Of a stretch of DNA of 64,000 bases, positions 9,476-16,737 are shown piece by piece. Location: NCBI RefSeq assembly GCF_023501975.1, contig NZ_JAMFLH010000005.1, forward strand, positions 124,001 to 188,000. Reading direction: 5' to 3'. This DNA is from Altererythrobacter sp. KTW20L (GTDB taxonomy: Bacteria > Pseudomonadota > Alphaproteobacteria > Sphingomonadales > Sphingomonadaceae). The translations under genes were made by a program, and so were the position numbers. Numbering within the stretch: the stretch's first letter is position 1; each line of letters starts with the position of its first letter. The notes beneath the pieces were generated by a model. That model saw nothing but the letters and a program-made list of their open reading frames with translations. It did not search any database and was not told where the DNA came from.

Positions 9476-9781
9476 TCAGTCTTCCAGGTCGTACTTGCGC
9501 TCGAGCCGGCGCATGGCATGGGAATAGTAGAAGATCAGCGCCACGAAGACGTAGATCGAGCCTTGCTGCGCAAACCAGAAGCCCAGCGGATATCCGCCGA
9601 TGCGGAACAGGTCGAGCCAGTCGCGAAAGAGCACCCCTGCCCCAAAGCTGACCACGAACCAGATGGTCATGAGGATTCCGAGCAGGCGCAGGTTGGCCTT
9701 CCAGTATTGACCCTCGACAACTGCGTTAGCGCTATCCCCAACGGGTGCGGCGGCGGGAGGCATGTCGTCCTGTTCGCTCAT
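9476..9781 (-). CDS. DUF4212 small membrane subunit of the symporter
   Basis: This 101-residue protein has two membrane helices (LRLLGILMTIWFVVSFGAG and QGSIYVFVALIFYYSHAM) and a basic-acidic tail RRLERKYDLED, the standard layout of DUF4212. These proteins are encoded just before VC_2705-type symporters, as here (8-base gap), and are presumed to be a partner subunit. I chose ATG 9781 (MSEQDDMP); the frame is open further upstream but that part overlaps the divergent wrbA promoter region and is not conserved-looking. Confidence 0.88.
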   Translation of the reverse strand: MSEQDDMPPAAAPVGDSANAVVEGQYWKANLRLLGILMTIWFVVSFGAGVLFRDWLDLFRIGGYPLGFWFAQQGSIYVFVALIFYYSHAMRRLERKYDLED

Positions 9782-9937
9782 ATGTTTGCAAAGGTCTTGC
9801 GCGGAACCGCCTGCGGCTGCCATCATTGCAGCTTGGCAAGTGGCGCTCCTCGCGACTAACCATCCTCTTTCCCTTGATCCTTGACCGGGGTTGTAGCGCA
9901 GGCGCTCGACCCGGCAAGCCACAAAGAAAGGTTTTCC

Positions 9938-10540
9938 ATGGCCCGCATCCTGGTGCTCTACTATTCGTCCTATGGCCACAACTCGCAGATGGCCGAAGCC
10001 ATGTCCGAAGGCGTGCGCGCCGCGGGCCACGAAGCTGATATCCGCCGCGTGCCCGAAACCGCGCCTGCCGAAATCGTCAAGAACTTCGGCTTCTCGGTTA
10101 ACGAGGGGCACAAGGTGATCGAAAGCCCCAACGCGGTCGGCACCTATGACGGGCTGATCCTGGGCGCGCCCACCCGCTTCGGCCGCCTGCCCAGCCAGAT
10201 GGCCGCCTTCCTCGACACCTGCGGCGGTCTGTGGGCATCGGGCGCGATGATCGGCAAGCCTGCGGCGGTGTTCACTTCCAGCAATTCGCAACACGGCGGG
10301 CAGGAAACCACGCTGTTCTCGATGATCACCAACCTGCTGCACTTCGGTTGCACGATCATCGGCCTCGACTATGGCTTCGAAGGCCAGAACGGGGTGGACG
10401 AGGTCAAGGGCGGCGCGCCCTATGGCGTCACCACCATCGCCGGACCCGACGGCAGCCGCCAGCCCAGCGCCACCGAATTGGACAGCGCGCGCTACATGGC
10501 AAAGCGTGTGGCCGAAACGGCGGCGAAGCTGGCGGGCTGA
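9938..10540 (+). CDS. wrbA: NAD(P)H:quinone oxidoreductase, WrbA type
   Basis: This 200-residue flavodoxin-fold enzyme reduces quinones by two electrons using FMN and NAD(P)H, limiting oxidative stress. The FMN phosphate loop [16 protein letters not shown] is at residues 6-21, and [13 protein letters not shown] and [14 protein letters not shown] are WrbA hallmarks. The length is normal. ATG 9938 has a good ribosome site (AAGAAAGG) 6-7 bases before it; an in-frame start at 9881 is less likely. It is divergent from the DUF4212-symporter pair. Confidence 0.95.
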   Translation: MARILVLYYSSYGHNSQMAEAMSEGVRAAGHEADIRRVPETAPAEIVKNFGFSVNEGHKVIESPNAVGTYDGLILGAPTRFGRLPSQMAAFLDTCGGLWASGAMIGKPAAVFTSSNSQHGGQETTLFSMITNLLHFGCTIIGLDYGFEGQNGVDEVKGGAPYGVTTIAGPDGSRQPSATELDSARYMAKRVAETAAKLAG

Positions 10541-10564
10541 CCACCCGCCATTGGCTCGGCCCGC

Positions 10565-11086
10565 TCAATGCTGTTCCAGGTATAACCCCACGGCCAGCAC
10601 TCCCTGGTCGGTCAACGAGACAAAGGTCACGCGCTTGTCGAAGGCGCTGGACTCGCGTTTGACCAAGCCAGCTTGCTCCAGTTGCGCGATGTAGCGGAGC
10701 GCGGTGGAGGCAGGCACGTCGGCGGCGATGCACAGGCTGGTGGTGGACACCTTGGCCCCGCCGGCAAACTGCATGAACAGTTCAAGCAGGATGTCCCACG
10801 CCGGTTCGCCCAGGAATTGCGCGGGCAGAAAATCGTGCCGCTTGCGCCGCTGCTGGTAGATCACCCGCGCGGTCATGGCCAGGTTCAGCGCATTGCGCTC
10901 GATCCGCGAAAGGGCATTGGGCCAGCGGAAGATCGGCCGGGTCGACGTGTCATCCCACCGCTGGTCGAGCGAATCGGCCAGGCGCAGCAGGGTGGCGGCA
11001 AGGTCACGGATTTCGCCGGGCTTCCAGCTATCGGCCAGGCCATCGAGGATCGACTGGCGGTCGGTCGCAACCAGCGGTTTTGTCAT
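10565..11086 (-). CDS. winged-helix (MarR-like) regulator, short paralogue
   Basis: This 173-residue protein is clearly related to the C-terminal half of the regulator at 5177-6154. Both share a pattern of [PA]AWDxLL[ED]L, then TSLCIA..VP..TALR[YW]I, then GL..R, then F[IV].LTD. The helix-turn-helix is at about residues 110-135. It lacks the receiver-like N-terminal domain. It converges on wrbA, with 24 bases between the stops, so it is not in that operon. Its target is unknown. The name 'MarR-like' reflects fold, not a ligand. Confidence 0.75.
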   Translation of the reverse strand: MTKPLVATDRQSILDGLADSWKPGEIRDLAATLLRLADSLDQRWDDTSTRPIFRWPNALSRIERNALNLAMTARVIYQQRRKRHDFLPAQFLGEPAWDILLELFMQFAGGAKVSTTSLCIAADVPASTALRYIAQLEQAGLVKRESSAFDKRVTFVSLTDQGVLAVGLYLEQH

Positions 11087-11505
11087 GCGCCCGCCCGCGC
11101 AGCCGAAGCGGTGTCAGGCTCCCTGTCCATCAGCAATATCGCTCCCCGTTTGTGGGCCCAGTCTGGCAGAACGCGGCATTGTGCGGCGATACGCAGTCGT
11201 GCGGATAAGGGCTTTCCGCAGGGATGCGCGGGATGTGGCCCGTCTGCGAACTGCGCGCTGTCCTACACCGTGGCAGATCGGCAGATAGCCAGATCGGCTC
11301 TTTCCCACCGTCAGTTCCAAGTTGGCCTTGTGGCAGGCCGGATGGCTCCGGCGATGGGGCCAGGCAACAAGAGCGAAGTCTCCGGCTCCCGTGTCACCTT
11401 GTCCGGCGCACCGGAAATCTTTGAATTGCAGCAGTTTAAGGCGAGAAACGAAAGTGACAGTGCGTCACTTGTGTCACCTTTTCCGGCCTGTCACCTCCGG
11501 CCGGA
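11087..11505. other. 419-base non-coding gap with direct repeats and a palindromic element
   Basis: No plausible gene is seen. Two copies of GTGTCACCTT(G/T)TCCGG lie 80 bases apart (starting 11391 and 11471). Between and over the second lies a palindromic block described separately. The left 300 bases show nothing I recognise and would hold the promoter of the winged-helix gene to the left. Confidence 0.6.
11441..11482. repeat. GTGACA-type palindromic element, copy 1
   Basis: Read on the minus strand the block is AGGTGACACAAGTGAC, five bases, then GTCACTTTCGTTTCTCG. The core AAGTGAC-N5-GTCACTT is a perfect inverted repeat. A nearly identical block with the same spacing is found at 47895-47935 beside the tmRNA gene. 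Confidence 0.7.
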
Positions 11506-12552
11506 TCAGGGCGCGGGCTGGATCACCGGGGCCGCCACGAATTCGATGACCGGCTCGGGCGCGGGGACTGGAGCCATGTCGATCACAGCAGCTTCGACCG
11601 GCGCGGCGGCAGGTTCCTCGGCCACCTCGTCCAGCTCGTCCTCGTAATAAGGATCGGCTGCAGCCATCAGCGCATCGATCGAGCAATCACGCGGCGGCGG
11701 GCGGTTGCGCAGTTTGGCAATGTCGGCTTCGCGCAGGCACAGGTAGCTTTCGCGTGTGGCCATATAGGGATCGTCGCTGGCGCGGATCGCTGCCAACCGT
11801 TCGTCCACTTCGATCCGGTACTGCAGCGAATTCACCGTATAGGCCGGGATCGCGTAATAGGGCGTATCGAGCGGGGGGCCGACAATGAAGGGCACCACGG
11901 CCTGGTCCAGCGTATTGCCCACCAGGTCGCGCAAGGTGGTCGCGCCGACCAGCGGCAGGACCATGAAAGGCCCCGGTCCGACGCCGTAGTAGCCCAGCGT
12001 ATTGGCAAATCCGTTGCGACGATAGGGCAGGTTGAACTGTTCGGTTGCCGCCACGTCGAACAACCCGCCGAACCCCGCCGTGGTATTGAGCGCGAACCGC
12101 CCGAGTGTTTCGAAGGCCTTGCCCGGCTTCAACTGTAGGATGAAGTTGAGGAAGTTGACCGGTTCCAGAAGGTTGCGCAGCACGTTGCGCAGGCCATTGC
12201 GCACCGGTTTGGGCAGGTCATCCTCATAGACTCCGGCGATCGGGCCAACGATGGCCTGGTCCACCTTCTGGGTCAGCTCGAAGGTCTGGGCGTTGAGGTT
12301 TTCCAGCGGATCGCCCGGCGTATCGAGCACCGTGCCCTGGACGCGGATGATGTCGCCGGGATGCACTTCGCCGGAATCGGGGGCATCGGTCAAAGGGTTC
12401 GGACCGGTTTGCTCGCCCGCCGGTTGCGCCTGTTCGACAGTTCCGGCCGACACCGTATCGGGTAGCTCGATGTCCGCCACCTGCACCACCGCAACAGGCA
12501 GCGGCAAGGGGGATACAGACGCCAGCAGGGCGGGAGCAATGGCGTGGTACAT
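11506..12552 (-). CDS. mlaA: MlaA/VacJ family phospholipid-asymmetry protein
   Basis: This 348-residue protein belongs to the MlaA (VacJ) family, the outer-membrane component that removes misplaced phospholipids from the outer leaflet. The core runs from about residue 75 to 270, with NGLRNVLRNLLEPVNFLN, RFALNTTAGFGGLFDVA, LGYYGVGPGPFMVLPLVG and STLRD-like segments. Two oddities stand out: there is no lipobox Cys near the N-terminus although MlaA is normally a lipoprotein, and the C-terminus carries an acidic then Pro/Ala-rich tail of about 45 residues. No other mla genes are nearby. Its partner transport genes are expected elsewhere. Confidence 0.9.
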   Translation of the reverse strand: MYHAIAPALLASVSPLPLPVAVVQVADIELPDTVSAGTVEQAQPAGEQTGPNPLTDAPDSGEVHPGDIIRVQGTVLDTPGDPLENLNAQTFELTQKVDQAIVGPIAGVYEDDLPKPVRNGLRNVLRNLLEPVNFLNFILQLKPGKAFETLGRFALNTTAGFGGLFDVAATEQFNLPYRRNGFANTLGYYGVGPGPFMVLPLVGATTLRDLVGNTLDQAVVPFIVGPPLDTPYYAIPAYTVNSLQYRIEVDERLAAIRASDDPYMATRESYLCLREADIAKLRNRPPPRDCSIDALMAAADPYYEDELDEVAEEPAAAPVEAAVIDMAPVPAPEPVIEFVAAPVIQPAP

Positions 12553-12687
12553 TCAGGATTTTTCCGGGAATTGCAGTGCGCCGCACAATGACAGCGCCTG
12601 GGGCTATACGCAAACGGGCGATTGTGGTTCCACCGGAAAAACGCTCGTTCCGGCCCTTTCGGCCCGGCTATCGCACCGGCGCCTGCC

Positions 12688-15681
12688 CTAGAACGCCTGG
12701 CTCACCCCCAGTTTGGCGGTGAAGCCCAGCGGACTGGCGGTGAACGGATCGTAGTTCTGGTCAAGCCGGGCGAACGGCGGATCGCGGTCGAAAATGTTGT
12801 CGAGCGCCACCGACACTCGCGTGCCGCTGTCCAGTGTCCACAGCCAAGCGAGATCGACGGTGGTATGGGCCGCCAACCGCTTGCCGCCGGTGACCGAAGC
12901 CCCCGCCAGCGCGCCGCTATTGGGGCCGAACACCGCCGCGCCGCGCTGGTCCTCGTAGCCTGCCACGTGGTTGACGGCGAGGCGCAGGGAGTGGTCGCCC
13001 GCCTGGGCCTGTACCCATGCCTGCCCCTTGGCGCGCGGCAGGGGATAGGCCGTGGTCTGGAAGTTGAGCTTGCCGACCGCATCGAAGCTGGGCTGGACCA
13101 GCACGCCTTCGACCAGCACGTCGTCCACGCGGTAGTTGATCACATAGCTGCCCGCTGCACCCACCTGCAGGTCCACTCCGCCCGCGCGCCAGTCATAGCT
13201 GGCCTGGGCGTCCACCCCGCTGGTCGTCACGTCCGACGCGTTGAAGGCATAGGTCGCCAGCCGCTGGACATTGCCCGCCCCGCAGACCCCCCCGGAAAAG
13301 GTGAAGCGCGCCTCAAGCCCGGCAAAGGCCGGATTGCCGCAGTTGGCCGTGCCGATTGCGCCGAACATGGCCGCCACGATCCCACCGACCGGCTCGTTCT
13401 CGATCCCGCCGGAAAAGTCATAGCGCCAGTAATCCGCGCTCAGCCTCAGGCCCCCGCTATCGACGACCGCACCGGCGTTCCAGGTGGTCGCCTTTTCCGG
13501 CTGCAACTGCGGATTGGCGAGGATATCCACCGCGCGGAAGGCCCCGCCGATGAATGTCAGGATTACCGTGTCGGACAGCGTCTGGTTGGCGGGCGGCCCG
13601 CGGAAGGTGCTGCCCACCCCGCCGCGCAGGACCAGCCAGTCGGTCGCCTCGTACCGCAAGCGCACCTGCGGGTCGAAGGTGGAGCCGACATCGGCGCCAT
13701 AGTCCTCGAACCGGGCGGAAAGCTGGGCGGACAGGCGATCGGCCAGCGGCAGATGCAGCTCGCCGAACAATGCGTAAACCTCGCGACTCACGGCGAAATC
13801 GCGCCCTGCCCCGATAAAGCCGAGCGCGCCGGTTTCGGGATCGCAGGTTGCAACCGGGTTGAGCACCGATCCGGGACAGGGGAACAGGTCGAGGTTGTTG
13901 CCGCCCTCGAAGACCCGCGCGAAACGGTCGCGGCGGAACTGCGCTCCGGCAGCAAACCGCACCTCGCCGGCCGGCAGCGTGACGCCGCTGTCACCCGCCA
14001 GCACGGCATCCGCCACCAGCTGCCGGGTGTTCGCCGTGCGGCCCCACACGTTGTAGAAATGGCCGATGGTGCCGAGATCGTTGACCAGCCCCGCGCCGGG
14101 GCTCGCATCCTGCCCGAGCGGATTGCCGTTGCCCGCGAAATTGGGATTGGCCTCGCCGGTCACGGCGTTGCCCGCCACGCCGGTGGAGAACGGATTGAAC
14201 CATGTGCAGCCACCGGTGCCCGCCAGCGCGGCAAGCTGGGACTGGCTCAGCCCTGCGCGGCTCGCCGGGCTAGCATAGGCGCAGCTTTCCCCACCAAAGC
14301 CCGCCAGTGCGTTCTGGAGGAGATCCACGAAGCTGTCGCCCACTTCGAAGAAGGCATCGTATTGCGACCAGGTTGCGCCCAGCTTCAGCTCGATCCCGCC
14401 GCTCAGGTCGGCGGTGAATTCGGCGGCAAGTTGGTAGGCATCGTTGTTGTAGTCGAGCTGGGTTGCCCCGCGCTCGTCATCAAACAGTGGGTTGCCGCCG
14501 GCCAGCAGCGGGCGGAAGCGCACCGGGAAGGCCAGCGCCGGTTCGGTCGGATTGCCCGCGCCGTCCAGCGCGCAGCCCGCCGCCGCGCCGAAGCGGGCGC
14601 AATAGTCGGCCAGCGCCGGGGCATAGGACGGAATAGTGAACAGCCCGGTCCCGCCGAACGCGGCATTGGCCGAAGGTGCGATGGTGGGCAGGAAGCTGGG
14701 CGAGGTGTGCAGCCAGGTCTGGGTGCGCCCGTAAAGTCCGGTCACGCGCAGGTCCATTCCCGGCCCAAGGTCGAGGTCAAGGTCGGCGAACAACTGATAG
14801 CGTTCCTCCGGCTCGACCAGGTTGGTGAAGCCGAGGTAGCTCGCCTGGCACAGGTCGCTGCTCGATCCCGGCAAGGATCGGAACCCGCCCAGTGCCTCGC
14901 AGCCCTCGTCCGCCTCGAACACCGTGCCGCCGACCGCACCGTTGAAATCGAAATTGCCCGGATTGCCGCCGCCACTGAAGCCGCCTTGCGGGTTCTCGGC
15001 AAAGTCGCGCCAGGCAAAGGCGCGGTCGGTCATCTGCAATTCGCCGCGCCGCTGGTAGCCGCCCGACAGGAACAGCCTGAGGGCGCCGAACTGCTGGCCG
15101 TAGCTGGCCGAACCGGTCCAGTCGCCGCTCGACCCGGGGACATAGCGATAGTCGCCGCCGACCACGAAGCCCTGCTGGTCGGTGCGGGTGATGAGGTTGA
15201 CCACTCCGGCGATGGCATCCGAGCCATAGGTCGCCGCCGCGCCATCCTTCAGGATCTCGATCCGGGCGAGCGCGGAGGCGGGCATCAGGTTCAGGTCCAC
15301 CAGCGGCACGTTGCCGCCGCCGGTCGCCGCCATGCGGTTGCCGTTGAGCAGCACCAGCGTGCGCTGCGGCCCCAGGCCGCGCAGGTTCACGCTGGACACG
15401 CCCTGGGCAAACTGGCTGCGCGGATCGAACTGGCTGGAATCACCGATCACCCCGGCGGAAACCGGCAGGCGGCGGGCAAGCTCCATCAGGCCGGGCGATC
15501 CGGCGCGGGCAAGATCATCCGCCGTGATGACATCGACCGGTGCGGCCCCATCCTCCTCGCTGCCCGAAATCAGCGAGCCGGTGACCACGATCACATCCCC
15601 GTCATTATCCTGTGCCAATGCTGGCAACGACGCGAGAATTGCCAGGATGGATGCCGAGCAGGCGGCAGCGCGAATGTTCAT
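12688..15681 (-). CDS. large TonB-dependent outer-membrane receptor
   Basis: This 997-residue receptor has a signal peptide ending PALAQ, a TonB box-like DVIVVTGSL at about residues 28-36, and a plug domain with APVDVITADDL, VNLRGLGPQRTLVLLNG and LKDGAAATYGSDAIAGVVN. This plug type is common in the very large receptor families of sphingomonads, which often take up oligosaccharides, peptides or other organic ligands rather than siderophores. Several Cys pairs lie in the barrel loops. ATG 15681 has GAGGG just before it and gives a good signal peptide; ATG 15693 is four codons earlier. It ends in Phe (SQAF). It is divergent from purC with a 202-base gap. The ligand is unknown. Confidence 0.9.
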   Translation of the reverse strand: MNIRAAACSASILAILASLPALAQDNDGDVIVVTGSLISGSEEDGAAPVDVITADDLARAGSPGLMELARRLPVSAGVIGDSSQFDPRSQFAQGVSSVNLRGLGPQRTLVLLNGNRMAATGGGNVPLVDLNLMPASALARIEILKDGAAATYGSDAIAGVVNLITRTDQQGFVVGGDYRYVPGSSGDWTGSASYGQQFGALRLFLSGGYQRRGELQMTDRAFAWRDFAENPQGGFSGGGNPGNFDFNGAVGGTVFEADEGCEALGGFRSLPGSSSDLCQASYLGFTNLVEPEERYQLFADLDLDLGPGMDLRVTGLYGRTQTWLHTSPSFLPTIAPSANAAFGGTGLFTIPSYAPALADYCARFGAAAGCALDGAGNPTEPALAFPVRFRPLLAGGNPLFDDERGATQLDYNNDAYQLAAEFTADLSGGIELKLGATWSQYDAFFEVGDSFVDLLQNALAGFGGESCAYASPASRAGLSQSQLAALAGTGGCTWFNPFSTGVAGNAVTGEANPNFAGNGNPLGQDASPGAGLVNDLGTIGHFYNVWGRTANTRQLVADAVLAGDSGVTLPAGEVRFAAGAQFRRDRFARVFEGGNNLDLFPCPGSVLNPVATCDPETGALGFIGAGRDFAVSREVYALFGELHLPLADRLSAQLSARFEDYGADVGSTFDPQVRLRYEATDWLVLRGGVGSTFRGPPANQTLSDTVILTFIGGAFRAVDILANPQLQPEKATTWNAGAVVDSGGLRLSADYWRYDFSGGIENEPVGGIVAAMFGAIGTANCGNPAFAGLEARFTFSGGVCGAGNVQRLATYAFNASDVTTSGVDAQASYDWRAGGVDLQVGAAGSYVINYRVDDVLVEGVLVQPSFDAVGKLNFQTTAYPLPRAKGQAWVQAQAGDHSLRLAVNHVAGYEDQRGAAVFGPNSGALAGASVTGGKRLAAHTTVDLAWLWTLDSGTRVSVALDNIFDRDPPFARLDQNYDPFTASPLGFTAKLGVSQAF

Positions 15682-15883
15682 ATCGACCCTCATGTGACCC
15701 GCGCGGGCACTTAGCGGTCATATCCACGAGCCGCAATGCCAGCACAATTGCCAGCAGGGGGGCTTGGGTGTATAGGCCGTGTCAACCGCGCCCCGGCACC
15801 GGCGAAGCACCTGCTTCGTTAGCCGGGGCGCTCTCGTTTTCCGGTGCGGACAGTGCCCGCGCCATCAAGCAAAGGGTGTGCCC

Positions 15884-16687
15884 ATGTCCCGCCGCCGCCA
15901 GATCTACGAAGGCAAGGCCAAGATCCTCTATGAAGGTCCGGAGCCGGGCACCATCATCCAATATTTCAAGGACGATGCCACCGCCTTCAACGCCCAGAAA
16001 AAGGGCACGATCAACGGCAAGGGCGTGATCAACAACCGCATCAGCGAGCATGTGTTCACCCGCCTGTCCACTATCGGCATCCCCACCCACTTCATCCGCC
16101 GCCTCAACATGCGCGAGCAGCTGGTGCGGCAAGTCGAGATCATTCCGCTCGAAGTGGTGGTGCGCAACGTGGTGGCCGGATCACTCGCCAAGCGCGTGGG
16201 CCTGCCCGAAGGCGAACCACTGCCGCACACGTTGATCGAATACTACCTCAAGTCGGACGAGCTGAACGACCCGATGGTGGCCGAAGAGCACATCGCCTGC
16301 TTCAACTGGGCCACGCACGAGGAAATGCAGGACATCGCCGCCATGGCGATCCGCGTGAACGATTTCATGTGCGGCATGTTCAGCGCGATCGACATCCGTC
16401 TGGTGGACTTCAAGCTGGAATTCGGCCGCATCTACGATGGCGACTACAGCCGCGTGATCCTGGCCGACGAGATCAGCCCGGACAACTGCCGCCTGTGGGA
16501 TTTCACCACCGGCGAGAAGCTCGACAAGGACCGGTTCCGCCGCGACATGGGCGGCGAAGAGGAAGCCTACCAGGAAGTCGCCCGCCGCCTTGGCCTGTTG
16601 CAGGACGATGGCAGCCCCGGCGAAGTACTGGACATGAGTGCCCACCGTACCCGCTTGCGCAATTCCCCGACCAAGCCGAAGAAGTAG
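15884..16687 (+). CDS. purC: SAICAR synthetase
   Basis: This 267-residue ATP-dependent enzyme joins aspartate to CAIR in the purine pathway. The N-terminal [11 protein letters not shown] and [13 protein letters not shown] segments and the central [14 protein letters not shown] and [12 protein letters not shown] are family signatures. The length is slightly above the E. coli enzyme because of a C-terminal tail (about 20 residues), which is common in alphaproteobacteria. ATG 15884 (MSRRRQ) is preceded by AAAGGG about 7 bases away. An M16 peptidase gene sits between this gene and purS-purQ. Confidence 0.98.
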   Translation: MSRRRQIYEGKAKILYEGPEPGTIIQYFKDDATAFNAQKKGTINGKGVINNRISEHVFTRLSTIGIPTHFIRRLNMREQLVRQVEIIPLEVVVRNVVAGSLAKRVGLPEGEPLPHTLIEYYLKSDELNDPMVAEEHIACFNWATHEEMQDIAAMAIRVNDFMCGMFSAIDIRLVDFKLEFGRIYDGDYSRVILADEISPDNCRLWDFTTGEKLDKDRFRRDMGGEEEAYQEVARRLGLLQDDGSPGEVLDMSAHRTRLRNSPTKPKK

Positions 16688-16737
16688 GGCTTAAGAAGTA
16701 ATTGCGGGTTAAGCTCGATTGCCGCATCAGGTGCGGC

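Noticed and set aside
7698-9527. A 609-codon plus-strand open frame
   Set aside because: It is antisense to the symporter and of low-quality composition, rich in His, Arg, Gln and Gly.
12622-15714. A very long open frame (about 1030 codons) on the plus strand
   Set aside because: It is antisense to the TonB receptor, has no recognisable domain and has the composition typical of a high-GC shadow frame.
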